34,542 nt of DNA from Kiritimatiellia bacterium. GTDB taxonomy: Bacteria; Verrucomicrobiota; Kiritimatiellia; RFP12; UBA1067. Below the pieces are notes generated by a model. That model worked only from the letters and a program-made list of their open reading frames with translations, was not told the DNA's origin and made no database searches. The position numbers and the translations under genes were made by a program. Shown in pieces: positions 1 through 10,389 of the stretch (the first letter of the stretch is position 1; each line of letters opens with the position of its first letter). The DNA is taken from positions 1 to 34,542 of the forward strand of contig JAHBAE010000047.1 of assembly GCA_018384485.1 (NCBI GenBank), in the 5' to 3' direction.

Positions 1-48
1 GTGATCATCCGAAACACTCCCTGCCGCAACATATGGCGCGGCAAGGGT

Positions 49-77
49 ATTGTCTCATATCATGGCACTTTTGTCAA
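49..77 (-). promoter_or_regulatory. Putative sigma70-like promoter for a minus-strand gene truncated by the window start
   Basis: On the minus strand, TTGACA (72-77), a 17-nt spacer, then GACAAT (49-54). A GGGAG Shine-Dalgarno-like motif lies 8 nt before an ATG at 6-8. Confidence 0.5.
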
Positions 78-202
78 CCGGGGTAGCTTTCGTCGACAAA
101 CATTAGCCCAACCTCACCTATCTAAAATCCCCGTGTATTCACCGGGGTCAGTCCCTCCCGAACCCAAGTGGAATGCCTTTTTCGCGTATTAACAATGCGC
201 TC

Positions 203-679
203 TTACGCAAAAACCGATCTTAGCCACAAAAGCTCGCGGCGGCGCATTCTTAGATAGTCGCTTTCCGTCTGATCATCAGACCCTGCGAGATGATCCATCC
301 CGTGAGCAATATACAAAAGAAGCTCCTTGGCCGGACTCCAGCCTCTGCGACGATTACATGCGCAAAGAGCTCGCTCGGCATTTACATAAAGTTCTCCATA
401 AACGCCAGGCTCTTCCCCCGGCATCGCATCGTACCTCTGTGTTGTCACATCCGTCGCCCCGTCCACGCCGTTTATCGCCTTGTGTGTGACTGAAGAAAAC
501 TCGTCATCTTGAAGAACAATGACAACCTCCTTAAAGCTCTCACCCGCAAGGCGCGCCGCCTTTCCGGCAAACTCGCGCGCCGCCAATGCCACAAACCGCT
601 TATCTATACCGATAGAGCGCGGCAGTTTCCCCTCTACCGCTATTTTACACCAGCTTGAATCGCAAGGGGGAACTTTCAC
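203..679 (-). CDS. ybeY: Endoribonuclease YbeY / rRNA maturation factor-like
   Basis: 158-aa ORF with C-terminal HGMDHLAGSDDQTESDYLRMRRRE, resembling the YbeY HGxLHLxGxDH zinc motif; the third ligand position is Asp. Confidence 0.8.
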   Translation of the reverse strand: MKVPPCDSSWCKIAVEGKLPRSIGIDKRFVALAAREFAGKAARLAGESFKEVVIVLQDDEFSSVTHKAINGVDGATDVTTQRYDAMPGEEPGVYGELYVNAERALCACNRRRGWSPAKELLLYIAHGMDHLAGSDDQTESDYLRMRRRELLWLRSVFA

Positions 680-1414
680 TTAAAGCTCCTTTGTAAGATC
701 AATAGTTTCAACCTTGAGAGATTTTTTCATTGCCTCGGAAAGCGAACGAACCCCCCAGACCTCAGTAGCGTAATGGCCAAGGCAAAGCATACGCATACCG
801 CAGTTTTCTGCTGCAATCACATCGCCCCAGTTAGCCTCGCCCGTTATATAAACTTCACAGCCAAGGCGCTTGGCCTCTTCGGCGAAATCGCCAGCTCCGC
901 CGCTGCACACTCCCACAAGAGAGCCTGCTTTAACGCGCACACCCTCGACGCCGGCCGCCGCGGCAAAACTATCGAGCGCCTTCTGCGTGCGGGCTGTGGC
1001 CTTCGCGACAAAACCTATTTCAGACGAACGGTAACGGAACGCACGCGCGCTTTTTACGAGATGCAGTTCTTTAAGAAGCCGCGCATTATTTCCAAGAACG
1101 GGATGCGCGTCAAGCGGAAGATGGCAGGCGTAGAGAGCGATATCGGCCATAACCGCCGCCTTCACAACGCCATAGACTCCTCCTTCTATCATTCTTATTC
1201 CGCCTCCCCATGAAATTCCATGGTGCACAACAAGCATCCCCGCGCCCTTCTCCGCTGCCGCCTCAACGGCGCGCACGCTTGCATCGACAGCAAACGCGAC
1301 AGATGAAATTTCCTTTCTCGAGGAAGAGATCTGCACTCCATTGTTGGAGACATCATCAAACGAATGCACATCAAGAGTTGCGTTAAGCCAATCGACTATT
1401 CTTGCGGTTTTCAT
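680..1414 (-). CDS. Nif3-like dinuclear metal center protein (YbgI/NIF3 family)
   Basis: VVHHGISWGG and C-terminal GEANWGDVIAAENCGMRMLCLGHYATE motifs. The ORF track starts at 1435, but AGGAGG at 1421-1426 sits 6 nt upstream of the ATG at 1414. Confidence 0.85.
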   Translation of the reverse strand: MKTARIVDWLNATLDVHSFDDVSNNGVQISSSRKEISSVAFAVDASVRAVEAAAEKGAGMLVVHHGISWGGGIRMIEGGVYGVVKAAVMADIALYACHLPLDAHPVLGNNARLLKELHLVKSARAFRYRSSEIGFVAKATARTQKALDSFAAAAGVEGVRVKAGSLVGVCSGGAGDFAEEAKRLGCEVYITGEANWGDVIAAENCGMRMLCLGHYATEVWGVRSLSEAMKKSLKVETIDLTKEL

Positions 1415-1431
1415 CATCTTCCTCCTGATTT

Positions 1432-3222
1432 TCATTCCGCTCTTTGATTACGAGCGGCAAAAAACTCCTTTAAAACTACTGCCACGCGAGGAGCTGCGTC
1501 AACACCGCCTCCTTCTGCGTTTTCTATGACGACGGCAATGGCAATCTCAGGTTTTTCTGAAGGCGCATACGCTATAAACCACGCATTCTTCCTGCGCGTC
1601 GCACCTCGGCCTATTTCCGCGGTGCCGGTCTTTCCTGAAACAGAGACAGGAACACCCTTCCCCGCTCGGAAACCGGTCCCGCGCGATATGCCATTGCCCG
1701 TAACGACCATCCTCATGCCCTCTCTGACAATTTCAAGATGCTCTCTTGAATACGGCAACGCCTTCTTCTCAACGGGAATATCTATTTTAAGGCGCGGCGT
1801 CACAAGCATTCCTGTGCCGATAGCCCCTGCTACGCGCGCCATCTGAAGAGGTGTTGCAAGAAGCATCCCTTGCCCAATCGACATTTGGACAAGATCGCCG
1901 AAATACCATCTTTCACCGTAGCGCGACATTTTCCAATCAGCATCAGGAACCACTCCCGCTGAATCGGAAACGAAATCTACTCCCGTCTTTGAGCCAAGCC
2001 CGAACGCACGTGAAGCGCGGCATATTTCATTCGTTCCGATTTTTACTCCAAGCGCACAGAAATACGGGTTGCAGCTGCGCATAATCGCCTCTGTCATCGC
2101 AAGCTCTCCATGCCCCCATCTGCTCGCGCACCTCAAGCGCATTCCTCCCGCCTCATAAACACCAGTGCAGTTATACTGAAATTGACAGGAAACTCCTGAT
2201 GCGAGAGCCGCGAGAGCGACAATCGGCTTAAAAGTCGAGCCTGGCGCATAAAGGCCCGACATCGCCCTGTCGAGAAACGGCCTGTCAGGATCATTCCTCA
2301 ACTTCGCATATTCCTCTTCGCTTATGAACGGGATGAAGGCATTAAGATCATACCCCGGCATACTGACAGAGGCAAGAATATCTCCCGTTCGAGGATCGAG
2401 AGCCACAAAAGCCCCCTTAAGACCCTTCATCACTTCCTCGGCAGAACGCTGAATTTTCATATCAAGCGTCAGCTTAAGGTCCGGCCCGGGCGCAGATTCC
2501 GTAATCGTCCACTCCGAAATCGCATAACCTAAAGCGTCCACTCGAATTCTGCGTTCTCCCGGCACCCCTCGCAAAAATTCGTTGTAGTAATTTTCAACTC
2601 CAGCCCTGCCATCCATTTCCGGTTCAAAGAAATTGAACTTCTCGTCACCTACCACGACATCGCCTCTGGCGTGGGAGACATAGCCGATGAGATGACAGGC
2701 CGAACTTCCATAGGGATAAATTCTTTCAGAATGCTCTTTGCATGAAAAACCTGGAAGCTCGTCTGAATGTTCAAAGAATCTCGCAAGCGCAACACGAGGC
2801 ACATCTTTCCAGCACTCCAGCGGCCGAGCAAGCTCCTGACGGACATGCCGCTCAATCTTGCGCCGCGTCACAGACATGGGAAGGCGTGTAACCTTTGCGA
2901 CATTCTCTACGGCCTGCACAATTTCATCTACAGTCATCGTCCAGTTGCGGCGGCGGAAACGCGCAACATCGCATACGATTGAAAGCGATGTTCTATTGCC
3001 TGCGAGGATGTTGCCGTTCCTGTCGAGAATACGCCCTCTCAACCCCTCCGTCTGAACTCTTCTTTCGCTTTGCCTGACGTTGGCGTAATTGTAGTTGGCG
3101 GAGGAATCAACCTGAAGGGATTTAAGCCTTACAACGAGAAAAAGCATACCGAGCACGAAAATGCCAGCTACAACAATGCACAGTATGTCGGCCACGGTAA
3201 AAAGCTCTTCATTCCTGTTCAT
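1432..3222 (-). CDS. mrdA: Penicillin-binding protein 2 (transpeptidase)
   Basis: SxxK (GSTFKP), SCN (SCNPYF) and KTG (SGKTGTAE) motifs, N-terminal TM helix and dimerisation domain; lies directly downstream of mreBCD. Confidence 0.92.
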   Translation of the reverse strand: MNRNEELFTVADILCIVVAGIFVLGMLFLVVRLKSLQVDSSANYNYANVRQSERRVQTEGLRGRILDRNGNILAGNRTSLSIVCDVARFRRRNWTMTVDEIVQAVENVAKVTRLPMSVTRRKIERHVRQELARPLECWKDVPRVALARFFEHSDELPGFSCKEHSERIYPYGSSACHLIGYVSHARGDVVVGDEKFNFFEPEMDGRAGVENYYNEFLRGVPGERRIRVDALGYAISEWTITESAPGPDLKLTLDMKIQRSAEEVMKGLKGAFVALDPRTGDILASVSMPGYDLNAFIPFISEEEYAKLRNDPDRPFLDRAMSGLYAPGSTFKPIVALAALASGVSCQFQYNCTGVYEAGGMRLRCASRWGHGELAMTEAIMRSCNPYFCALGVKIGTNEICRASRAFGLGSKTGVDFVSDSAGVVPDADWKMSRYGERWYFGDLVQMSIGQGMLLATPLQMARVAGAIGTGMLVTPRLKIDIPVEKKALPYSREHLEIVREGMRMVVTGNGISRGTGFRAGKGVPVSVSGKTGTAEIGRGATRRKNAWFIAYAPSEKPEIAIAVVIENAEGGGVDAAPRVAVVLKEFFAARNQRAE

Positions 3223-3667
3223 TGACCCCTGCCTTTCTATCGAGCCAAAGAAGAACGGGATAAGAGACGGCTATAACGGCCGCGCCGACGGGAATAGAAA
3301 AAAGAGTCCGCACGAAAATACCGCCGTTTAAATCGGATATCCAAACGGCAAGATAAAGCTGATAGAGAGGATAGACTAAAAAAGCAAGCCCACGCGGCAG
3401 AGGAAGATTTCGAGCAATCAATGAAAGAGCCAGAAAAAAACCGACGCTCATGAAAGGCGGCAAACCCGATACGGCATCCTCGCAAGCGCCTGCGGCAACT
3501 GCAAAGAATACGGCCGCGACAAAACGCCGCCTGCGCGAAACCGCAAGGACCGACGCCATAAGGAAAGGGAAACCCACGCCGAAAAAAGGCGGAAACAGCT
3601 CTTCCAACGCTGCGGCGGCTACGATGGTGATTAAAGCTACAACAAACTCAATTCGTCTATTCGGCAC
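3209..3667 (-). CDS. mreD: Rod shape-determining protein MreD-like membrane protein
   Basis: Hydrophobic 152-aa multi-TM protein between mreC and mrdA. Confidence 0.75.
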   Translation of the reverse strand: MPNRRIEFVVALITIVAAAALEELFPPFFGVGFPFLMASVLAVSRRRRFVAAVFFAVAAGACEDAVSGLPPFMSVGFFLALSLIARNLPLPRGLAFLVYPLYQLYLAVWISDLNGGIFVRTLFSIPVGAAVIAVSYPVLLWLDRKAGVNEQE

Positions 3668-4421
3668 AGCGGATGAAAACGTCTTCCAATGCTGAAAAAA
3701 CTACAGAAGGCAAAACTGAACCTTCGCTAAGATAAACGCCCACTTCTATTCCTGCGGGAAACACACCGCCCTCGCCAGAAGTGATAATACGGGTGCGCTC
3801 AGGAAGATTTGCAGAGCCTGAAAGATATTTAAGAGAGAGCGAATCTTCCCCGCCGCCGCAGAGAATGCCGTATAAGCGGCCGCCGCCGAGCGAATCCGAC
3901 ATGCAGGCGACTTTTAAAGACGGGTCGGTAATCAGCTTCACCTCGCACGTGTGCAGCGTTACCGATACAACGCGCCCAACAAGCCCCTGAGGGACTACCA
4001 CAACCGCACCTTCCCTAACGCCCGCAAGAGAACCCTTGCCTACTCGCAAGACATCATGCGCTGCAGCAGCCCCGCCGCCACGAGAAAGGACAGGAGCTGC
4101 AAGATACTCATATTCTGTTCTTTCAATATAATGGAGCGCTCTTCTGAGCCGCGCATTTTCAGCCTCTATCTCGGCCGCCTGAGCCATATCAAGCGCAAGA
4201 GCCGCGAGCTCGCGTTTCAAACTAATATTCTCCGCACGCGCGGAAGCGCCGCTGAAAGCCCCCGCCACTCTTGAAAAAACGTGACGCTTTACAACGCACC
4301 AGGCCCTCTCAAGAGGATAGGAGGCCTCTACTACGATGGAAGGGAACGCTAAAGGAAGCGCCGCGAGAAGCACCGCCAACACGACAAAAACAACGGCGAC
4401 GCTACGCTTCCCCTTTTTCAC
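3657..4421 (-). CDS. mreC: Rod shape-determining protein MreC
   Basis: N-terminal TM, coiled-coil, then beta domain (AAPVLSRGGGAAAAHDVLRVGKGSLAGVREGAVVVVPQGLVGRVV); overlaps the mreB stop by ATGA. Confidence 0.9.
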   Translation of the reverse strand: MKKGKRSVAVVFVVLAVLLAALPLAFPSIVVEASYPLERAWCVVKRHVFSRVAGAFSGASARAENISLKRELAALALDMAQAAEIEAENARLRRALHYIERTEYEYLAAPVLSRGGGAAAAHDVLRVGKGSLAGVREGAVVVVPQGLVGRVVSVTLHTCEVKLITDPSLKVACMSDSLGGGRLYGILCGGGEDSLSLKYLSGSANLPERTRIITSGEGGVFPAGIEVGVYLSEGSVLPSVVFSALEDVFIRCAE

Positions 4422-5455
4422 TGCGCACGCTTATTCTGAGCGAGAATTTCTATATTGTCAATCACCATCCCTGTGCCTTCCGCCACGGCGGAAATCGGGT
4501 CGTCCGCCAACATAACGGGAAGACCCGTCTGCTGAGCGAGAAGCTTATCAAGACCGCGAAGCTGGGAGCTGCCTCCTGAAAGAACAAGCCCACGGTCAAC
4601 AAGATCGCCCGCAAGCTCGGGCTCGACACGCTCAAGCGTGGATTTAACCGCATCGACTATAAGCTGGACAGTTCCTTTAAGAGCACCGCGAATTTCCTCG
4701 GAAGTGACAGTCATCGTCTTAGGAAGGCCAGAAATTACATCAAGACCCTTTATTTCCATGGAAGTTTCTTCTGCCATCGGGAATGCGCTTCCTATGCCGA
4801 CTTTAATCTGCTCGGCCGTGCGCTCGCCAATCATGAGCTTGTACGTATTCTTGATGTACGAAATGATAGCCTCATCCATCGCATCGCCGCCGGCGGCCCT
4901 GGCAGAAAAACTGTGAACGATTCCTGAAAGAGAAATAATCGCAACTTCACAAGTGCCGCCGCCGATATCGACAATCATGGAGCCTGCAGGCTCATCGACA
5001 GGAAGCCCAACGCCAATAGCAGCGGCCATAGGCTCTTCAATGAGAAACACTTCGCCTGCGCCCGCATCGTGCGCAGCCTCTTCGACGGCGCGCTTTTCAA
5101 CATCGGTAATCCCAGAAGGAACAGCCACAACAAGCCTCGGCTTGGAATACCGCGAGTAAAAACGCTTAGGGCACACCTTATTGATAAAATACCTAAGCAT
5201 CGCCTCTGTAATATCAAAATCGGATATTACACCGGACTTCATAGGACGAATCGCCACGATATTGCGCGGAGTTACACCTATCATCTTTTTCGCTTCCAGC
5301 CCAACGGCAAGAACGCGCTTAGTTCCTGCTTGGATAGCGACAACGGAAGGCTCTCGCAGCACGATGCCACGATCCTTCATATAGACCAACGAATTGGCTG
5401 TACCGAGGTCAATACCGATATCGGTCGAGAAAAACGACTTAACTTTTCCAAACAT
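4418..5455 (-). CDS. mreB: Rod shape-determining protein MreB
   Basis: DIGIDLGTANSLVYMKDRGIVLREPSVVA, VDIGGGTCEVAIISL and other actin-fold signatures. Confidence 0.97.
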   Translation of the reverse strand: MFGKVKSFFSTDIGIDLGTANSLVYMKDRGIVLREPSVVAIQAGTKRVLAVGLEAKKMIGVTPRNIVAIRPMKSGVISDFDITEAMLRYFINKVCPKRFYSRYSKPRLVVAVPSGITDVEKRAVEEAAHDAGAGEVFLIEEPMAAAIGVGLPVDEPAGSMIVDIGGGTCEVAIISLSGIVHSFSARAAGGDAMDEAIISYIKNTYKLMIGERTAEQIKVGIGSAFPMAEETSMEIKGLDVISGLPKTMTVTSEEIRGALKGTVQLIVDAVKSTLERVEPELAGDLVDRGLVLSGGSSQLRGLDKLLAQQTGLPVMLADDPISAVAEGTGMVIDNIEILAQNKRAQ

Positions 5456-5468
5456 AATGCGTTTATTT

Positions 5469-5499
5469 TATCATTTTCACGCCCATTCGGTCAATACGG
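5469..5499 (-). promoter_or_regulatory. Putative mreB operon promoter
   Basis: Minus strand TTGACC, 18-nt spacer, TAAAAT, shortly upstream of the mreB ATG. Coordinates approximate. Confidence 0.5.
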
Positions 5500-5601
5500 C
5501 AAATGCGCAAATCTACTCACAATATCAGCCGCTTATGATTGCGCGTGAAAGTGAGTTTGTGGTAAACTACAAAACAAACAAAAAGAAAGGTACATTCCAT
5601 C

Positions 5602-6051
5602 ATGAAACGAAACATCCTTCAAATATTCCGCAGCATCGTCACGATCGTAGTTGTAGGAACCATGGCTTCGATGATTTTCTCGCTTCGTAGCGAGCTTGAA
5701 AAGGCGAAAAGCGCGGCTGCTAAAACTGAAAAAGACGGTGTGTACGTGCTTTGCCGCTTCGATCTTAAGGACGACGCCGACATAGCCGCCTACACCTCAA
5801 AAACTCTCGGCGTCATACCGACCGTGCGCGCGGAAAACGGCTGCCAGATGTATACGCTCTTGAAAGACGCCAACACAGATTGGGATAAACCCATGCGCTT
5901 TGGCGAGAGAACGTTCTGGATGATGGAAAAATGGGATTCCATTGATGCGCTCAAAGCGCACCTTTCAGCCCCTCACATGAAAGCGTTCGGCCCGACAGTC
6001 GCGCCTATGCGCAAAGCGGGCACCTTCCATGTGCTGGAGGAAGTGCGCTGA
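5602..6051 (+). CDS. Membrane-anchored antibiotic-biosynthesis monooxygenase (ABM) domain protein, putative quinol monooxygenase-like
   Basis: N-terminal TM/signal anchor, then YVLCRFDLKDDADIAAYTSKTLGVIPTVRAENGCQMYTL...FWMMEKWDSIDALKAHLSAPHMKAF, typical of an ABM ferredoxin-like fold. This is the only clear + strand CDS in the window. Confidence 0.75.
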   Translation: MKRNILQIFRSIVTIVVVGTMASMIFSLRSELEKAKSAAAKTEKDGVYVLCRFDLKDDADIAAYTSKTLGVIPTVRAENGCQMYTLLKDANTDWDKPMRFGERTFWMMEKWDSIDALKAHLSAPHMKAFGPTVAPMRKAGTFHVLEEVR

Positions 6052-6076
6052 GAAAATCTGAACAAAAAGAAAAAAG

Positions 6077-6104
6077 AAGCCCGCGCTTTCTAATGCGCGG
6101 GCTT
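6077..6104. terminator. Bidirectional intrinsic terminator between convergent genes
   Basis: Perfect 10-bp stem AAGCCCGCGC / GCGCGGGCTT with 8-nt loop, A-rich on the left and T-rich on the right. Confidence 0.85.
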
Positions 6105-6109
6105 TTCTT

Positions 6110-9100
6110 TTATCGCGATTGAGAACGCTTGAATACGCTGCGTATCACGAACTCTCTCATACGCTGGAATATCGCATAGATTGAAGGAACAAAAACGATG
6201 CCAAATACTGTAGAGACAAGCATTCCGCTCAATGTGCATATACCAATTGCGCGCATCGCTCCGGCACCTGCGCTTGAGGCAAACACCAAAGGAAGAACAC
6301 CGAAAATAAAGCTCCACGCCGTCATCATAACCGCGCGGAAGCGCAGCGATGCGCCATTGATGGCTGCATCAAAAATGCTCTTGCCAGCCTCGCGTTCCTG
6401 CTTTGAGAACTCCACCATCAAAATGGCGTTCTTGGCAGAAAGGCCGACGAGCATAACACACCCGAGCTGAGCATAGACGGAAAGAGGCGTCTTCGTTATC
6501 CAAAGCCCGAATACGGCGCCTGTAAGAGCAACCATAACGGAAAGAATAACGGAAATCGGAATAGTCCACGACTCGTATTGAGCCACAAGGAACAAGTATG
6601 CGAAGACAAGGGCGAGAAGAAGCAATATCTCAAGCTGCCCTTCATTTTCCTTCTCCTGCAGCTGCACAGGCCCCCATTCAATGGCATAGCCTTTCGGCCG
6701 CGGAGTAGCCTCGATGATATCCATTATCTGGGAAGATGTGACGCCTTCGGCAGGAGTTACATCGCACCATGCGGCAAGCATCTTGTTGTAGGCCATCGTT
6801 TCGCGTGCCTTAGCGATATATTCAATCTTGCCGAGAGAACTTATCGGCACATTATTGCCGTTTTCAAGAGGGACGCTCGTATTGTAAATATCATCGACTC
6901 CGCCGCGGAAATCATTATCGTTCTGAATACGGACATCATACACGCCGCCGAGGATGTTGAAGTCATTCACATAATACGCCGCCATTTTATTCTGCAGCGT
7001 CTGGAAAATCGTCCTCGGAGAAATGCCGAAGCTCTCGGCTTTGCGCCTGTCGAGCTTAAATTCAATCTGCGGAGAGATCGACTGGAAACCATGGTGTGCA
7101 GCCTTCACCAGCTTATTTGTCTTGAGAGCATCAATAAAGTTTGAAACATCGGCATACAGTTGATGCTCCGTATGCCCTTCCATCGAACAGAAGTTAAAGC
7201 CAACACCGCTTGAACCGCCAAGCCCGCGAATCGCCGCCGGCTGAGAGAAGACAAAGTCACCGGCATAGAGCTTGGAGGCAATAGCCTTGAGCTTATCCAT
7301 AATAGCATCAATCTGCAGATCTGGAGTTTGCCTCTCTTTCCAATGCTTCAGGCGAATAAACGCACTACCGTTGTTTTCACTCGTTCCATATGTGCCGGAA
7401 CTGCCGCATGTATAGGAGACGCTCTGCACTCCGGGAACTTTTATCGCCTGCTCGTAGAACTCATCCATCACATCGATGGTCTGCCCATGAGCCTGGCCTT
7501 CGGGCAGGCGGCAGTGAACTGAGATATACCCACGGTCTTCCTTTGGCAGGAAGGCCGTCGGCACCTTAACGCCAAGCCACCAAAGGGCAACAAGAACGCA
7601 TCCGAAAAGCAAAAGCGTCAAGAGCGCGCGACGGACGAGCACTTTCACAAAAACGAGATAGACAGACCTGCCTCCGTTGAGAAGCCCGTTGAAAGGCGCA
7701 AATACAAGCCGAGGCTTTTCGCGCAGAGGCTTGAGGATATAGGCGCACAGCACCGGAGAGAGGACGAGCGCCACGACAGTGGAAAGACAAAGCGAGATAC
7801 ACATTGTCACGGCAAACTGCACATACATCATTCCCACCATGCCGGGATAAAACGCCAACGGCACATAGCATGCAAGCGTGACAAGAGTAGTCGAGATAAT
7901 GGCGCCCGTTATCTGCGTCATCGACTTGGATGCCGCCTCGCGCGGAGAGAGCCCTTCTCGCGACATAAGAGCCTGGCAGTTCTCTACCACGACAATCGCA
8001 TCATCTACGAGAGAGCCGATAACGAGAATCAAGCCAAACATCGTCAAAACGTTCAGCGTGTAGCCGAGCGGATACAAGAAGGCGAATGTCCCCAAAAGCG
8101 AGACGGGAATCGCTAAAGAAGGCACGAGCGTTGCGCGCCAGTCTTGGAGGAACAAATAAGTAATAACGACAACAAGCGCGAGAGCGATAATCAACGTCCA
8201 CCCCGTCTCTTCAAGGAATACGAGCGTGAACGCAGTACTGTCGTCGGCAAGATACCCGTTAACCCCGGGAGGCAGACGGTCAAGCCATTTATCGACCTCG
8301 GCCTTCACGCGACGGGCCGTTTCAACGGCGTTAGCTTCTGGAGATTTGTAAACCTGAAGCGAGGCGGCAGGCAAATCGTTATAGCGCCAACGGGTGTTGT
8401 AACCGCTACATCCAAGCTCCACACGCGCAATGTCTCTGATAAGAACTTGAGCTCCCGTGGCAGGATCGCTTCTGACGATGATCTTTTCAAATTCCTCCTT
8501 CGTCTTCAGTCGGCCTTTTACATTTAACTTAAAAAACAGATACTTGTTAGCATATTCACCGCCGACGGTGCCTGCCGCGGCCTGCACATTCTGACTTTCA
8601 ATCGCATTTTTTATTTCGCTGATGGAAATTCCAAGGGCAGCAACGCGTATAGGATTGAGCCAAATGCGCATAGCGTACGCTCGCCCGCCCGTTTCCACGA
8701 GAGAGACGCCATCTACGCGGGTGATGCCGTCGGCAATCTGCTTCTCTACAAAGTTCGCAAGCCCCATGACGTCGAGCTCTCGCCCGTCGGTCGTAAAGGC
8801 GTACATCACCATACGGTCTTCCGGGCGCGTCCTCACGTTAATGCCTGCGCGCAACGTTTCTTCCGGAAGCTTCGACTCCGCGCGCTTCACAGCATTTTGA
8901 GTGTTTACAAGCGCGATATTCGGCTCAGTTCCTGGCCGGAACACCACATAGCAGTTATAAGCGCCTACGCCACTGCAACTTGACTTATAATACCAAACAT
9001 CCTCAACGCCGTTTATCTGATCTTCAATGACTGTCGCGACGCTCTCACGAAGAACGTCAGAGCTTGCTCCCGAATATGATGTGGACACCGTAACTGTAAC

Positions 9101-9229
9101 CGGCGTAATATTGGGATATTCCGCAACAGGCATCTTCGAAAGGCATATTGCGCCGCAAAGAGAGATGATAATACAGATCACCCACGCCACACGCGGATGA
9201 TCGATAAAAATCTGGGAGATAGACTTCAT
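6110..9229 (-). CDS. RND multidrug efflux permease (HAE1/AcrB-like)
   Basis: 1039 aa; N-terminal [58 protein letters not shown]4 motif. Confidence 0.95.
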   Translation of the reverse strand: MKSISQIFIDHPRVAWVICIIISLCGAICLSKMPVAEYPNITPVTVTVSTSYSGASSDVLRESVATVIEDQINGVEDVWYYKSSCSGVGAYNCYVVFRPGTEPNIALVNTQNAVKRAESKLPEETLRAGINVRTRPEDRMVMYAFTTDGRELDVMGLANFVEKQIADGITRVDGVSLVETGGRAYAMRIWLNPIRVAALGISISEIKNAIESQNVQAAAGTVGGEYANKYLFFKLNVKGRLKTKEEFEKIIVRSDPATGAQVLIRDIARVELGCSGYNTRWRYNDLPAASLQVYKSPEANAVETARRVKAEVDKWLDRLPPGVNGYLADDSTAFTLVFLEETGWTLIIALALVVVITYLFLQDWRATLVPSLAIPVSLLGTFAFLYPLGYTLNVLTMFGLILVIGSLVDDAIVVVENCQALMSREGLSPREAASKSMTQITGAIISTTLVTLACYVPLAFYPGMVGMMYVQFAVTMCISLCLSTVVALVLSPVLCAYILKPLREKPRLVFAPFNGLLNGGRSVYLVFVKVLVRRALLTLLLFGCVLVALWWLGVKVPTAFLPKEDRGYISVHCRLPEGQAHGQTIDVMDEFYEQAIKVPGVQSVSYTCGSSGTYGTSENNGSAFIRLKHWKERQTPDLQIDAIMDKLKAIASKLYAGDFVFSQPAAIRGLGGSSGVGFNFCSMEGHTEHQLYADVSNFIDALKTNKLVKAAHHGFQSISPQIEFKLDRRKAESFGISPRTIFQTLQNKMAAYYVNDFNILGGVYDVRIQNDNDFRGGVDDIYNTSVPLENGNNVPISSLGKIEYIAKARETMAYNKMLAAWCDVTPAEGVTSSQIMDIIEATPRPKGYAIEWGPVQLQEKENEGQLEILLLLALVFAYLFLVAQYESWTIPISVILSVMVALTGAVFGLWITKTPLSVYAQLGCVMLVGLSAKNAILMVEFSKQEREAGKSIFDAAINGASLRFRAVMMTAWSFIFGVLPLVFASSAGAGAMRAIGICTLSGMLVSTVFGIVFVPSIYAIFQRMREFVIRSVFKRSQSR

Positions 9230-9233
9230 TATT

Positions 9234-10277
9234 TTACTTGGGATTTACAATCTTCATACCCTTGCGGACTTTATGAGCCCCCTGAATGACAATCTTCTCG
9301 CCGGGTTTGAGCCCCTTCTCCACAACCAACCAATCGCCTTTAAGGTCGCCACGGGCGATGGTGCGGCGCGATGCGATGCCATCCTCATCAACAACCCACA
9401 CGTACGGCCCTTGGATATCCTGCAAAAGCGCCGTGGGCGGGATTACGGGACTTTCAACGCCAGTTGAGGACGAAAGCGTCACGCCGACCGAGGTTCCAAC
9501 TTTGAGAATCCGCGTGGCGTTTTGGAATTTGACGTAAACGCGAATCGTGTCGGTCCGCTCGTCGGCCACGTTTTCATAATACTCAACTTCCCCCTGCTCG
9601 CGATATACGCTGCCGTCGGAAAGAGTAAGCATGATTTTCGAGTTCTCCCTGAGGTTTCTAAGCTTGGCCTGAAACATCTGGATGAAATCGCGGTTCGCAA
9701 TAGAGAACGAAACTCTAATAGGCGTAGTCTGAACTAAAGAAACAAGCGTTCCCACGCCGGCCGTAACATAGTTGCCACGCGTTTTTTCAGTTGTACCAAT
9801 CTTTCCCGAGATAGGAGCCTTTATCGTGCAATGCGCAAGATCATCACGAGCAGAAATCAAATCCGCCTGTGCGGCAGCATAAGCAGCACGGGAGCTATCA
9901 CGCAAGGAAAGAGCGTTATCAACGGCATCAAGCGAAACTGCGCGCGTATTTACAAGTTTCTTATGGCGCTCGTAAGAAAGCTCGGCATAGTTGACGTTCG
10001 CCCGACACTCAACGACTTTTGACTCCGCATTTTTAACGGCCGCTTCGTATTTCACAGGGTCAAGTTTATAAAGAACATCACCCTCTTTAACGATTTGCCC
10101 ATTCTCGAAGAGCACCTCAAGAATCTCGCCTGACACTTGAGGAATGACATCAACGCGTTGTATCGCAACAACACGCCCTGGATAAGCGCGCTCCTGGAAA
10201 ACAGGGATAGTTTTAACCTCGCCGATAGGAAGCGTCAACTCTACGGTGCACAGCAATAATGAAGATAGTAAATTCAT
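9234..10277 (-). CDS. RND efflux periplasmic adaptor subunit (MFP)
   Basis: [34 protein letters not shown] lipoyl/hairpin motifs; upstream of the RND permease. Confidence 0.92.
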   Translation of the reverse strand: MNLLSSLLLCTVELTLPIGEVKTIPVFQERAYPGRVVAIQRVDVIPQVSGEILEVLFENGQIVKEGDVLYKLDPVKYEAAVKNAESKVVECRANVNYAELSYERHKKLVNTRAVSLDAVDNALSLRDSSRAAYAAAQADLISARDDLAHCTIKAPISGKIGTTEKTRGNYVTAGVGTLVSLVQTTPIRVSFSIANRDFIQMFQAKLRNLRENSKIMLTLSDGSVYREQGEVEYYENVADERTDTIRVYVKFQNATRILKVGTSVGVTLSSSTGVESPVIPPTALLQDIQGPYVWVVDEDGIASRRTIARGDLKGDWLVVEKGLKPGEKIVIQGAHKVRKGMKIVNPK

Positions 10278-10328
10278 AATCTTTGAAGTATATCAAAAAT
10301 TACACCCTCTTGATTACGCCTTATGAAA

Positions 10329-10355
10329 AAACGCGCCTCGAAAAGAGGTGCGTTT
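10329..10355 (-). terminator. Intrinsic terminator after the 148-aa secreted protein gene
   Basis: AAACGCGCCTC / GAGGTGCGTTT stem (one wobble/mismatch), 5-nt loop, with a T-run on the minus strand (GCGTTTTTTC). Confidence 0.75.
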
Positions 10356-10389
10356 CGTGAATCTTGCAAACGTTGAATACCCTGCACTA

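Noticed and set aside
1-192. 63-aa + strand ORF at the window start
   Set aside because: No domain; the same region reads better as a minus-strand promoter and ribosome-binding site for a gene cut off by the window edge.
6110-10277. Complete tripartite efflux system
   Set aside because: Only the permease and adaptor genes are present; no TolC-like outer membrane factor was seen, so the full system cannot be claimed.
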